Positions 27,011-36,157 of a stretch of DNA of 64,000 nt are shown here, in pieces. How positions within the stretch are numbered: the stretch's first letter is position 1; every line of letters starts with the position of its first letter. This DNA comes from Paraburkholderia bryophila (GTDB lineage: Bacteria; Pseudomonadota; Gammaproteobacteria; Burkholderiales; Burkholderiaceae). Made by a program: the position numbers and the translations under genes. The stretch lies in NCBI RefSeq assembly GCF_013409255.1, contig NZ_JACCAS010000001.1, forward strand, positions 2,294,001-2,358,000. Reading direction: 5' to 3'. The notes below the pieces were generated by a model that worked only from the letters and a program-made list of their open reading frames with translations, did not search any database and was not told the DNA's origin.

Positions 27011-29446
27011 TTAGTTACGAACCGGTTTGCCGGTTTGCAGCATGCCCATGATCCGTTCCTGCGTCTTCTGCGTGCCGAGCAGGTCGACAAACGCACGACG
27101 CTCGAGTTGCAGCAGCCATTCTTCGTCGACGAGGCTGCCGGCTTCGACGTCGCCGCCGCACACCGCTTCAGCGATGCGGCTCGCGATCAGGTAGTCGTGC
27201 TCGCTGATAAAGCGGCCGTCGCGCATATTGACGAGCGACGCCTTGATAGTCGCGATCGCCGAGCGGCCGGCCACCGGCACCTGCGTGACGCGCAGCGGCG
27301 GACGGTAACCCGCCACGGACAGCGCGCGCGCTTCCTTCTTCGCGATGTCGAGCAGCTCGAACACGTTGAAGACGATCGTGTCCGACGGCTTCAGGTAACC
27401 CATGGCGCGGGCGTCGAGCGCGGACGCCGAGACCTTTGCCATGGCCGCGTTTTCGAACGACTTCTGCACGAACTTCAGCAAGTCGTTGGTCGCGCCGGCT
27501 TGCGTCGCCGCTTCCGCTGCGCGCAACGCCGCTTCCTTCAGGCCGCCGCCGGCCGGCACGAGACCGACGCCGACTTCCACCAGACCGAAATAGCTTTCGA
27601 TATGCGCAACCCGCTTCACGCTATGCAGCGCCAGCTCGCAACCGCCGCCAAGCGCAATGCCCGACACGGCCGAGATGACCGGCACGCTCGCGTACTTCAC
27701 GCGCAGCATGCCTTGCTGGAATTTCTTGACGAACGGCTCGATGCCCTTCGCGCCGCCCATCATGAACGCGGGCATCGCTTCTTCGAGGTTGGCGCCGGCG
27801 GAGAACGGGCCACCCGGCGTGCCGAGCTTCAGCGACGTGGGCTGCCACACCACCAGACCCTTGTAGTCCTTCTCGGCGAGTTCGATAGCCTGCGTCAGAC
27901 CGTCGATCACCGACGGTCCGATCGTGTTCATCTTGCTTTTGAACGACACGATCAACACGTCGTTCTCGCCGGCGCGGTCGTCGACCCAGGCACGCACGGC
28001 GTCCGTTTCGAACAGCGTCTTGCCGTAGGTCTTCGGATCGGCCGAGGTCTCGCCGACCAGCGGTGCACGGAACACCTGCTTGTCGTACACGCCCAGCGAG
28101 GAGCGCGGCACGAACGTCTGCGAAGCCGGCGACCACGAACCTTCGTTGGTATGCACGCCGCCCTTCTCAGCAACCGGACCTTCGAGCACCCACGACGGCA
28201 GCGGCACGTTCGACAGCGCCTTGCCCGCCGCGATGTCTTCCTGCACCCACTCGGCGACCTGCTTCCAGCCGGCCGTCTGCCAGCCTTCGAACGGACCTTC
28301 GTTCCAGCCGAAGCCCCAACGGATCGCCAGATCGACGTCACGCGCGTTGTCGGCGATCGATTCCAGATGCACGCCGATGTAGTGATACACGTCGCGGAAA
28401 ATTGCCCACAGGAACTGCGCCTGCGGATGTTCCGATTCGCGCAGCAGCTTCAGACGCTCGGCCGCCGGGCGCTTCAGAATACGGCCGACCAGTTCGTCCG
28501 CCTTCGCGCTGCCGTCCACGTACTCGCCCGTCTTCGGGTCGAGCACCTTGATCGCCTTGCCTTCTTTCTTGTAGAAACCGGCGCCGGTCTTCTGACCGAG
28601 CGCGCCCTTCTTCACCAGTTCGGCCAGCACGGCCGGCGTTTCGTAGACCGGGAAGAACGGGTCGTCCTTCAGCGTGTCCTGCATCGTCTTGATGACGTGC
28701 GCCATCGTGTCCAGACCGACCACGTCGGCAGTGCGGAACGTCGCGGACTTCGCACGGCCCAGACGCGCGCCGGTCAGATCGTCCACTTCGTCGAAACGCA
28801 GGCCGAATTTCGCGGCTTCGGTCACGACCGCGAGGATCGAGAAAATACCGACGCGGTTAGCGATGAAGTTCGGCGTGTCCTTCGCGCGCACGACGCCCTT
28901 GCCGACCACGCTCGTCAGGAACGATTCGAGCTGATCGAGAATTTCCGGACGCGTCGTCGCGGTCGGGATCAGTTCGACCAGGTGCATGTAGCGCGGCGGA
29001 TTGAAGAAGTGCACGCCGCAGAAGCGCGCCTTCAGTTCATCCGGGAAACCTTCCGACAACGACGTGATCGACAGACCCGACGTGTTGGTCGCGAAAATCG
29101 CGTTCGGTGCGAGATGCGGCGCGACCTTCTTGTACAGGTCGTGCTTCCAGTCCATCCGTTCGGCGATCGCTTCGATCACGAGGTCGCATTCGGCGAGCTT
29201 CTCGATGTCGTCGTCGTAATTGGCCGGCTGGATGTATTGCGCGTCGTCCTTCACGCCGAACGGCGCCGGCGACAGCTTCTTCAGATTCTCGATCGCCTTC
29301 AGCGCGATCGCGTTCTTCGGGCCTTCCCTGGCCGGCAGATCAAAAAGAAGCACAGGCACCTTGGCGTTGATCAGGTGCGCTGCGATCTGCGCGCCCATCA
29401 CGCCGGCGCCGAGCACGGCTACCTTGCGAATGATCAGATTGCTCAC
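27011..29446 (-). CDS. 3-hydroxyacyl-CoA dehydrogenase / enoyl-CoA hydratase fusion (FadN-like)
   Basis: 811 residues. The N-terminal NAD domain begins at once with KVAVLGAGVMGAQIAAHLI, then FCGVHFFNPPRYMHLVELI with the catalytic His; two dehydrogenase C-terminal domains follow. The crotonase domain comes last (from about residue 500, PGGPFSAGANLEE and SGIALGGGCELALHS). This order is that of Bacillus FadN and opposite to E. coli FadB, where the hydratase part is N-terminal. It carries out the hydration and NAD-dependent oxidation steps of beta-oxidation. It sits between the acyl-CoA dehydrogenase and thiolase genes, mirroring a fadE-fadN-fadA set. Confidence 0.93.
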   Translation of the reverse strand: MSNLIIRKVAVLGAGVMGAQIAAHLINAKVPVLLFDLPAREGPKNAIALKAIENLKKLSPAPFGVKDDAQYIQPANYDDDIEKLAECDLVIEAIAERMDWKHDLYKKVAPHLAPNAIFATNTSGLSITSLSEGFPDELKARFCGVHFFNPPRYMHLVELIPTATTRPEILDQLESFLTSVVGKGVVRAKDTPNFIANRVGIFSILAVVTEAAKFGLRFDEVDDLTGARLGRAKSATFRTADVVGLDTMAHVIKTMQDTLKDDPFFPVYETPAVLAELVKKGALGQKTGAGFYKKEGKAIKVLDPKTGEYVDGSAKADELVGRILKRPAAERLKLLRESEHPQAQFLWAIFRDVYHYIGVHLESIADNARDVDLAIRWGFGWNEGPFEGWQTAGWKQVAEWVQEDIAAGKALSNVPLPSWVLEGPVAEKGGVHTNEGSWSPASQTFVPRSSLGVYDKQVFRAPLVGETSADPKTYGKTLFETDAVRAWVDDRAGENDVLIVSFKSKMNTIGPSVIDGLTQAIELAEKDYKGLVVWQPTSLKLGTPGGPFSAGANLEEAMPAFMMGGAKGIEPFVKKFQQGMLRVKYASVPVISAVSGIALGGGCELALHSVKRVAHIESYFGLVEVGVGLVPAGGGLKEAALRAAEAATQAGATNDLLKFVQKSFENAAMAKVSASALDARAMGYLKPSDTIVFNVFELLDIAKKEARALSVAGYRPPLRVTQVPVAGRSAIATIKASLVNMRDGRFISEHDYLIASRIAEAVCGGDVEAGSLVDEEWLLQLERRAFVDLLGTQKTQERIMGMLQTGKPVRN

Positions 29447-29575
29447 GTCGTTCCTCCGGGGAGTTATGCGATGTCGCGAAGCTTCGATGTGAATGCCTAG
29501 CGATGTAATGTGATGTGATGTAGGGCTGACACAGACGCCGCACGCGTTACGCGCGGCGCCTGTCGTGAGGAGGCT

Positions 29576-31363
29576 TTAGAACAGCGCTTCGTCGACTTCC
29601 ATCATCGACTTCGAACCGGCGCGCGCCTGACGGATCGTCATGGCCGTTTCCGGCAGCAGCTTCGCGAAGTAGAAACGCGCGGTGGCGAGCTTGGCCTTGT
29701 AGAACGGATCGCCCGACGCTTCCTTGTCCAGCGCGACACGCGCCATGCGGGCCCAGAAGTACGAGAACACCAGGTGGCCGACGGTACGCAGATACGGCAC
29801 GGCGGCGGCGCCGACTTCGTCCGGGTTCTGCATGGCCTTCATGCCGATTTCCATCGTCAGCTTCTGCACCTTGTCGCCGATATCGGCGAGCGGGTTGATG
29901 AACTCCTGCATTTCCGGCTTGATGCCTTCGGCTTCGACGAAATCCGACACCAGCTTGCCGAACTTCTTCATCTTCGCGCCCATGTCGCCGAGAATCTTGC
30001 GGCCGAGCAGGTCGAGCGCCTGAATCGCGTTGGTGCCTTCGTAGATCATGTTGATACGCGCGTCGCGCACGTACTGCTCCATGCCCCACTCGGCGATGAA
30101 GCCGTGGCCGCCGTAAATTTGCATGGCGTGATTGGTGCTCTCGAACGCGTTGTCCGACAGGAACGCCTTCAGGATCGGCGTGAGCAGCGCGACGAGGTCG
30201 GCCGCGTCTTTACGGGCGGCTTCGTCGGCGTGCGACAGTTCTTTGTCGATATGCAGCGCGGACCAGTACGAGAACGCGCGCGCGGCTTCGGCGTAGGCCT
30301 TCTGCGTGAGCAGCATGCGGCGCACGTCCGGATGCACGATGATCGGATCGGCAGCTTTTTCCGGCGCCTTCGGGCCCGTCAGCGAACGCATCTGCAGACG
30401 CTCTTTCGCGTACGTCAGCGAGTTCTGATAGCCGATTTCGGTCAAGCCAAGACTCTGCATGCCGACGCCGAGACGCGCGGCGTTCATCATCACGAACATG
30501 GCGTTCAAGCCCTTGTTCGCCTCGCCGACCAGCCAGCCCTGCGCGTTGTCGAGATTGATCACGCAGGTGGCGTTGCCGTGAATGCCCATCTTGTGTTCGA
30601 TGGAACCGCACTTCACGCCGTTGCGCGCGCCCGGCTCACCGGCTTCGTTCGGCACGAACTTCGGCACGATGAACAGCGAAATGCCCTTGGTGCCGTTCGG
30701 TGCGCCCGGCAGACGCGCGAGCACCAGGTGAACGATGTTCTCCGCGAGATCGTGTTCGCCGCTGGAGATGAAAATCTTGGTGCCGCTGATCGCGTACGAG
30801 CCGTCGCTGTTCGGTTCGGCCTTGGTGCGCAGAATGCCGAGGTCGGTGCCGCAATGCGGTTCGGTCAGACACATCGTGCCGGTCCAGACGCCCGCGACCA
30901 GCTTCGGCAGATAAGTTTTTTGCAGTTCAGGCGTGCCGTGCGCGTGCACACATTCGTACGCGCCATGCGACAGACCCGGATACATGGTCCATGCCTGGTT
31001 CGCCGAGTTCAGCATTTCGTACAACGCGTTGTTGACGAAGGCCGGCAGACCCTGGCCGCCGTATTCCGGATCGCAGCCCAGCGCGGGCCAGCCGGCTTCC
31101 ACGTACTGCTGGTACGCTTCCTTGAAACCCTTCGGCGTGGTCACGACGCCGTCGCCGACGTACGTGCAGCCTTCCTGGTCGCCGCTGTGATTGAGCGGGA
31201 ACAGCACCTGGGAGCAGAACTTGCCGGCCTCTTCGAGCACCGCGTTGATGGTGTCGACATCGAGATCCGCGTGCTTCGGCATCTGCTTGATTTCGGCTTC
31301 GACGTTAAGCAGTTCGTGCAACACGAATTGCATGTCGCGCAGCGGCGCGGCGTACTGTCCCAT
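29576..31363 (-). CDS. Acyl-CoA dehydrogenase, large (C-terminal extended) type
   Basis: 595 residues, longer than the 380-residue standard enzymes because of a C-terminal acyl-CoA dehydrogenase-like extension (from about 470). FAD-binding segments are MCLTEPHCGTDLGILRTKA and GTKIFISSGEHDLA; the catalytic glutamate is in MIYEGTNAIQALDLLGRKIL. It performs the first oxidation of beta-oxidation. Start chosen at MGQYAAPLRD with GGAGAG upstream. It heads the enzyme genes, 96 bp after the TetR gene on the same strand. Confidence 0.94.
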   Translation of the reverse strand: MGQYAAPLRDMQFVLHELLNVEAEIKQMPKHADLDVDTINAVLEEAGKFCSQVLFPLNHSGDQEGCTYVGDGVVTTPKGFKEAYQQYVEAGWPALGCDPEYGGQGLPAFVNNALYEMLNSANQAWTMYPGLSHGAYECVHAHGTPELQKTYLPKLVAGVWTGTMCLTEPHCGTDLGILRTKAEPNSDGSYAISGTKIFISSGEHDLAENIVHLVLARLPGAPNGTKGISLFIVPKFVPNEAGEPGARNGVKCGSIEHKMGIHGNATCVINLDNAQGWLVGEANKGLNAMFVMMNAARLGVGMQSLGLTEIGYQNSLTYAKERLQMRSLTGPKAPEKAADPIIVHPDVRRMLLTQKAYAEAARAFSYWSALHIDKELSHADEAARKDAADLVALLTPILKAFLSDNAFESTNHAMQIYGGHGFIAEWGMEQYVRDARINMIYEGTNAIQALDLLGRKILGDMGAKMKKFGKLVSDFVEAEGIKPEMQEFINPLADIGDKVQKLTMEIGMKAMQNPDEVGAAAVPYLRTVGHLVFSYFWARMARVALDKEASGDPFYKAKLATARFYFAKLLPETAMTIRQARAGSKSMMEVDEALF

Positions 31364-31459
31364 GACTCTCTCCAAAGTTTGACAAGAAGCCAGGCTGTTA
31401 GCTGAGTCCGTGGATCGGAACTTTCTGCGCCGCGAATCTTTTGAGGTTTGGCGGCTCGG

Positions 31460-32059
31460 CTAACGGCTTTCGCTTTGATACGAAACAATCAATTTTTCCA
31501 GCGCGGCCCACGTGAGGCGCACAGCGTCCGGCAAGTGCAGGAAGCGCGCGTCGTGATGCAGACCGAGCGTGAAGCTATACAGTTCGAACAGCATCAGTTG
31601 CGGATCGGTGTCGGCACGCAGATGCCCTTCTTCCATCGACTGCGAAATGGCGCGCGTGAGTGCCGCACGCCAGATCGTCACGCTCGACACCAGTTGTTCA
31701 CGCACCGGGTTATCCGCGCGGTCGTCGTACTCGACGGCGCCGCTGATGTAGATGCACCCGGTCGTGACTTCCTGAATGCGCTTCTCGATCCAGCGGGAAA
31801 TCATCGCGCGCAAGCGCGGCAAGCCACGAGGCTCGCGCAAGCTCGGGAAGAACACCTCGTCTTCGAAACGACGGTGATATTCGCGCACGACTTCGACCTG
31901 CAAATCCTCGCGCGACCCGAAATGCGCGAACACACCGCTTTTGCTCATCTGCATGCGCTCAGCCAGCAGCCCGATCGTCAGACCTTCCAGTCCGTCGCGG
32001 CTTGCCAGATCGAGTGCTGCTTCGAGAATCGCGGCTCGCGTTTGTTCGCCTTTTCGCAT
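31460..32059 (-). CDS. TetR/AcrR-family regulator, candidate repressor of the beta-oxidation operon
   Basis: 199 residues. The helix-turn-helix is at about 10-55 (TRAAILEAALDLASRDGLEGLTIG, then MSKSGVFAHFGSREDLQ), and the C-terminal ligand domain resembles acyl-CoA- or quinone-sensing TetR proteins. It lies immediately upstream of, and in the same direction as, the fatty-acid genes. An 18-bp perfect palindrome of PsrA-like form sits 87 bp upstream of its start. PsrA and FadP are the known TetR-type fatty-acid regulators; which one this matches cannot be settled by eye. Confidence 0.88.
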   Translation of the reverse strand: MRKGEQTRAAILEAALDLASRDGLEGLTIGLLAERMQMSKSGVFAHFGSREDLQVEVVREYHRRFEDEVFFPSLREPRGLPRLRAMISRWIEKRIQEVTTGCIYISGAVEYDDRADNPVREQLVSSVTIWRAALTRAISQSMEEGHLRADTDPQLMLFELYSFTLGLHHDARFLHLPDAVRLTWAALEKLIVSYQSESR

Positions 32060-32108
32060 AGCTTTTTACCGTTCTAATGTGACCGAAAGAAAATCGAACG
32101 GCCGTACT

Positions 32109-32137
32109 ATTATTGTGGGCGGCCGCCCGCTAAACAA
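32109..32137 (-). promoter_or_regulatory. Sigma-70-like promoter of the TetR/fatty-acid operon
   Basis: Reading the minus strand, TTGTTT is followed after exactly 17 bp by AATAAT, close to the -35/-10 consensus. The spacer contains a perfect 12-bp palindrome (GGGCGGCCGCCC, 32117-32128). The transcription start would fall about 40 bp before the TetR ATG. Confidence 0.5.
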
Positions 32138-32145
32138 GGACTTTA

Positions 32146-32163
32146 TTAGAAACCGGTTTCTAA
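32146..32163. promoter_or_regulatory. 18-bp perfect palindrome, candidate TetR operator
   Basis: TTAGAAACCGGTTTCTAA is fully self-complementary and lies 8 bp upstream of the putative -35 box. Its core GAAAC-CG-GTTTC fits the published PsrA-type pattern (G/C)AAAC-N2-4-GTTT(G/C). It is a plausible site for the adjacent TetR protein. Confidence 0.6.
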
Positions 32164-32334
32164 CCAGGTTCCAATTCTGCGGCATCCGTCAATCAGAGGA
32201 ATCAGATTTTTTAGAGGCCTTTGCCAGGCCTTTGTCTTGAGACAGAGGTTGCTAGCGAAGGTGCTCACGTTCTCCGATTGCCGCAGCCGGCCGACATGAT
32301 GCAGCAAGTCGGCCGGAATCGAGAAGGATTCGAG

Positions 32335-34041
32335 TCAGTGCGGGTTTTGGAGGGGTGCGGCGGCGTGGGGGAAGCGCTGCTGGAGAGCACTGGCGACCCG
32401 CGTCAGAACGTCGTCCCAGTCGCCTCGACGCGGTTGGGTGAAGAGGCGCAGGCTGGCGTACCAGGGACTGTCGTCGCGGCCCTGGAGCCAGCGCCAGCAA
32501 CCCGCAAAACGGTTGAGAAGCCAGACGGGTTTGTCCATCGCCGCGGCAAGATGGGCGACTGAAGTGTCGACTGAAATCACGAGGTCGAGGTTGGCGATCA
32601 AGGCGGCGGTGTCGGCGAAGTCCGTGAGGTCGGCGGTCCAGTCGGTGAGCGGGGTTGAGTTCAGGCCTGCGCCGACGGCCGAGGTGGCGCGTTTGGACGG
32701 GTCGTCTGTCTTTTGCAGACTGATCCAGTGGATGTGCGGCAGCGCCAGCAACGGCGCGATCTGCGCGAAGGTGAGGCTGCGCAGACGGTCTATGGCGATG
32801 CCCGAATGGCCGCCTGCCCACACAATGCCCACGCGCGGTAGATGCCTCGTTGGCAGCGCCTCCAGTCGCACGCGCCAGATGGCGGCCTGTTTGGAATCGG
32901 CGTGCAGGTACGGCAGCTCGGCCGGGATCGTGTTCACCTGCGTATGAAACGCCATCGGCAGCGACATCAGCGGACAGTAGCAATCCCACTCGGTCAGATC
33001 GGCCGGCACGGTGTCGAGCAGCACGAGGCCCGGCCAGCGGGAGCATAAAGACTGCTCGTACAGACGGCGCAATGCGGGCGGGCAGACGTAGCCGACGAGG
33101 GGAAAACGCTCAAGCAACAACGGCAAATAGCGGACGAACTGCAAGCTGTCGCCGAAGCCTTGTTCGTCCAGGACAAGCAGGTTTTTATGAGCCATCAGTT
33201 TGATCGGCTTGTCGATGCCAAGGCGCAAGTCCTCGCCGCTCCATCGCGGCAGCGGCACTTGCACAGGCTCGCGTGCTGGGGTTCCGTCGGCATGCTTGAA
33301 GCTGATCCAACGGTCTTCGAAATACGGCCATGCCTCTTCGTAACGGCCGGTGGCCAGCAAAGCCATTGCCAGGTTGTTTCGCGCGATGAGATTCGCAGGC
33401 GCCAGTTCGAGCGCGCGGCGGTAGTGCCGCTCAGCTTCGTCCAAAGCGCCGAGGTCGCCGTAAATACGCCCGAGATTGTTATGCGCGGCCGAGTTGTCCG
33501 GGTCGAGTTCGAGCGTGCGGCGATAGCTGACGGCGGCTTCGTCGAGACAGTCGTGATGCTGTAGCGTCAACGCCAGGTTGTAGTGCAAGGCCGCGAAGTC
33601 CGGGCCGATTGCGAGCCCCTGGCGCAGACTGTCGATCGCCCCCGCGAAGTCGCCCAGCCTGAGCTGGATCGCGTAGAGCGTGTTGTAGAAGATCGGTTCG
33701 GGGTGAATCTGGATCGCGCGTTCAAGCCAGGTGTGGGCGGCTTCTGCGTGACCTGAGACAAGCGCAAGCAGGCCTCGCAGATGCAAGGCGCCGACGTGCT
33801 CGGCGTTGTGTTCGAGGATTTGGCTGGCGAGCGTTTGGACTTCGTCGAAACGGCCGGCTTGATAGGCCGTCACGGCGCGGTCGTGAAGGCGCGAAAGATC
33901 GTCGGATGGGGTAGAGGATGCGGCTGGCGAGGTGGGCAATGGCGTCTCCGTGACGCGGCCGGTCCGCTTGCCGTGAGTGTGCAGTCGAACCGGCTGCTGG
34001 GCGTGAAGAAGGTCGATAGATCGGCGACGCATGTCATGCAT
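32335..34041 (-). CDS. TPR protein fused to a glycosyltransferase family 9-like domain
   Basis: 568 residues. Several tetratricopeptide repeats occupy about residues 50-245 (for example LAPANLIARNNLAMALLATGRYEEAW and YRRTLELDPDNSAAHNNLGRIYGDLG). A glycosyltransferase-like domain follows (about 270-540), with PRVGIVWAGG, then SVDTSVAHLAAAMDKPVWLL, the ADP-heptose/GT9-like donor-site pattern. Such proteins are thought to glycosylate surface or protein targets, but none is proven here. The start is uncertain: the first ATG has no ribosome site, whereas a TTG at 33939 has GGAG 6 bp upstream and would remove 34 residues. Confidence 0.82.
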   Translation of the reverse strand: MHDMRRRSIDLLHAQQPVRLHTHGKRTGRVTETPLPTSPAASSTPSDDLSRLHDRAVTAYQAGRFDEVQTLASQILEHNAEHVGALHLRGLLALVSGHAEAAHTWLERAIQIHPEPIFYNTLYAIQLRLGDFAGAIDSLRQGLAIGPDFAALHYNLALTLQHHDCLDEAAVSYRRTLELDPDNSAAHNNLGRIYGDLGALDEAERHYRRALELAPANLIARNNLAMALLATGRYEEAWPYFEDRWISFKHADGTPAREPVQVPLPRWSGEDLRLGIDKPIKLMAHKNLLVLDEQGFGDSLQFVRYLPLLLERFPLVGYVCPPALRRLYEQSLCSRWPGLVLLDTVPADLTEWDCYCPLMSLPMAFHTQVNTIPAELPYLHADSKQAAIWRVRLEALPTRHLPRVGIVWAGGHSGIAIDRLRSLTFAQIAPLLALPHIHWISLQKTDDPSKRATSAVGAGLNSTPLTDWTADLTDFADTAALIANLDLVISVDTSVAHLAAAMDKPVWLLNRFAGCWRWLQGRDDSPWYASLRLFTQPRRGDWDDVLTRVASALQQRFPHAAAPLQNPH

Positions 34042-34174
34042 CTGGTCGCCCGATTTTTATCGAGCGCAGATTATGTTTGCCACTTCACGGAGAGTCTTTA
34101 GGATCGGTCTGAAACGTGCGGGGCTATACGTGAGCGCGTGAGTGCGTCGCGGAGACGCACGCACGGGTTCAGGT

Positions 34175-35434
34175 TCAGTCGTACCCACCCACCGTCAACA
34201 CCTTCATCACGGCCCGATACATCGTATAGGCAAGCCAGTTGAGCACCCGCTCGCCAGCCGGCCGCGCGTCGTAATGCGCCTCGTCGATGCGCCGCGAGTC
34301 CTTGAACGCGACGAGAATCGCTTCACGCAACGCGTCGATCGCGGGATCGTTCACCAGCACCACGTTGGCTTCGTTGTTGAGCATCAGGCTCAGCGCGTCG
34401 AGGTTCGACGAACCGACCGTCGCCCAGTTCGAATCCACCACCGCGACCTTGCCGTGCAGCAGCGTCTTCTCGTACTCGGCGATCTGCACGCCGGCCTTCA
34501 GCAGCGCGCGATACAGAAACGGCACCGCGTAATCGAGCGCCTTGAACTCCTTGCGCCCGACAATCAGCTTCACGTCGACCCCGCGCCGCGCCGCCAACAC
34601 CAGCGCGCGACGCAGCTTGCGGCCCGGCATGAAGTACGGGTTGGCCAGCAGCACTTCGCTGCGCGCCTGGCCGATCGCGGTCAGATAAGCTTTCTCGATG
34701 GCGCGACGGTTGATCAGGTTGTCGCGCGCAACAAACGCAACGCACGGCTCGCCGCCCGCCCACAAGGCTTCGTTGCGGCGCCGACGGCGTCGCCGCAAAC
34801 TGCCGAGCGACGCGCTCGTCTTCGGTCCAAGGTCCGGCTCCAATGACTCGATCGGCCGGTGTCCGAGCCGAATCCGCCGCCATTGCACTTCGAATGCCTG
34901 ACGCACGTCGGCGACCACTGGTCCGTGCAATTCGACGGCGAAATCCCAACGCCGGTAAGGCAGCCGCTCGCCGTCGTTCTCGTAGTCGTCGACGATATTA
35001 ATGCCGCCGCAATAGGCGAACTGATCGTCGATCACCGCCAGTTTGCGGTGCGTGCGCGAAAAGCCGAAGCGGCCGAACAGATGCGGGTTGTAGATGCGAT
35101 GGTCGATGCCGGCCATCGGCCACTCGGTGAACATTGGCAAGCGCGCGGTGCCGATGCCGTCGGTAATCACGCGCACCTTCACGCCGCGCGAGGCCGCGCG
35201 CAGCAATGCCTCGCTGATCGCCTTGCCGGCGTCATCATGGCAGAAGATGTAGGTTTCGAGCACGACGTCGTGTTGCGCGGCATCGATGCGCGCGACCAAC
35301 GCGCTGAAGAATTCATCGCCGGAACGCAGCAGCTTGACGTCGTTGCCGCTAGTGAAGCGATAGCGCTGCCAATAGCGGCGGCCGAGCAGCGATTGCCGCA
35401 GGCGGGCAAAACGGCGCGCGCCGCCGACGCTCAC
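34175..35434 (-). CDS. clsB: Cardiolipin synthase B-type phospholipase D family protein
   Basis: 419 residues with two HKD motifs: HRKLAVIDDQFAYCGGINIVDDY in the first half and LLHGKVAVVDSNWATVGSSNLD in the second, the pair that forms one active site. The length and absence of N-terminal membrane helices point to the ClsB subgroup, which joins phospholipids into cardiolipin at the inner membrane. Other HKD-family phosphodiesterase roles are not excluded. Its GTG start overlaps the stop of nudB by 4 bp (GTGA), indicating translational coupling. Confidence 0.87.
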   Translation of the reverse strand: MSVGGARRFARLRQSLLGRRYWQRYRFTSGNDVKLLRSGDEFFSALVARIDAAQHDVVLETYIFCHDDAGKAISEALLRAASRGVKVRVITDGIGTARLPMFTEWPMAGIDHRIYNPHLFGRFGFSRTHRKLAVIDDQFAYCGGINIVDDYENDGERLPYRRWDFAVELHGPVVADVRQAFEVQWRRIRLGHRPIESLEPDLGPKTSASLGSLRRRRRRRNEALWAGGEPCVAFVARDNLINRRAIEKAYLTAIGQARSEVLLANPYFMPGRKLRRALVLAARRGVDVKLIVGRKEFKALDYAVPFLYRALLKAGVQIAEYEKTLLHGKVAVVDSNWATVGSSNLDALSLMLNNEANVVLVNDPAIDALREAILVAFKDSRRIDEAHYDARPAGERVLNWLAYTMYRAVMKVLTVGGYD

Positions 35435-35943
35435 TGGTCACGCTCGCCGTCGTCAGCCGCGGCACCTGTCGCGTGACGCCCGGCGAGCCGCTTCGGCAAT
35501 TGCAGAATCGCATCCGCATTCGACGACGAAAAGCAGCGCGACGCCGCCTCTTCATACGGCAGCCACATAAATGCGGTGTGCTCGCGCGGCGCGAGCCTCA
35601 CGTTGAGTTGCTCGGGCACCTGCACGCTGAACCAGTGTTCGGTGTTCTGGATCACGCCTTCGGCATAGCGATGCCGGAACTCCGGGTAGATCTCGTACTC
35701 GATCGAATATTGCCAGTCGAACAACGCGCTTTGCGGCACGAGCCGGCCGCCAATCACAATGCCGGTCTCTTCGGCGACTTCGCGCACGGCGGTGTCGCCG
35801 AACGCTTCATCGAGCTGATCTTTGGAACCGGTCACCGATTGCCAGAAGCCGGCATGGTCGGCGCGCTCGATCAGCAGCACCTCGAGCGCGGGTGTATGGA
35901 TGACGACGAGTACGGATTGCGGAATCTTCGGCGGTTTCGGCAT
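35431..35943 (-). CDS. nudB: Dihydroneopterin triphosphate diphosphatase (Nudix)
   Basis: 170 residues. NudB removes pyrophosphate from dihydroneopterin triphosphate in folate synthesis. The Nudix box is visible as GSKDQLDEAFGDTAVREVAEETGI in two parts, with REVAEETGI intact and Asp in place of one usual Glu. FWQSVTGS before it and HTAFMWLPYEEA near the C-terminus are typical of NudB. The start MPKPPKIPQSV is the usual family start; the upstream open extension is Arg-rich. It lies downstream of aspS, past a strong terminator, so it probably needs its own promoter or readthrough. Confidence 0.9.
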   Translation of the reverse strand: MPKPPKIPQSVLVVIHTPALEVLLIERADHAGFWQSVTGSKDQLDEAFGDTAVREVAEETGIVIGGRLVPQSALFDWQYSIEYEIYPEFRHRYAEGVIQNTEHWFSVQVPEQLNVRLAPREHTAFMWLPYEEAASRCFSSSNADAILQLPKRLAGRHATGAAADDGERDQ

Positions 35944-36022
35944 GGTGTGGAAACTGGGCGCAGGGTCTGCGCGATACATGTCGGATGACGGTCGAAAGCT
36001 GTTGCTGCGACTGTAACGCAAA

Positions 36023-36066
36023 AAACGAAAAAGGCGCTGGGAGTTGCCTCTGCGCCTTTTTCGTTT
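36023..36066. terminator. Strong intrinsic terminator after aspS
   Basis: A perfect 15-bp inverted repeat (AAACGAAAAAGGCGC / GCGCCTTTTTCGTTT) with a 14-nt loop is followed on the minus strand by a T-run. It separates aspS from nudB-clsB. Confidence 0.88.
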
Positions 36067-36157
36067 CGGTTTTGATCGCGGCAGTGGATCACCTGCCGCT
36101 TCGCGCGCCGCACGCTGCCGTTTCCGGACAGCGCGGGCCACGCTTGAACCTGCTTAT

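Noticed and set aside
26966..29500. Plus-strand 844-codon frame opposite the 3-hydroxyacyl-CoA dehydrogenase gene
   Set aside because: Same cause: Arg/His-rich shadow without motifs, while the minus-strand product is a clear enzyme.
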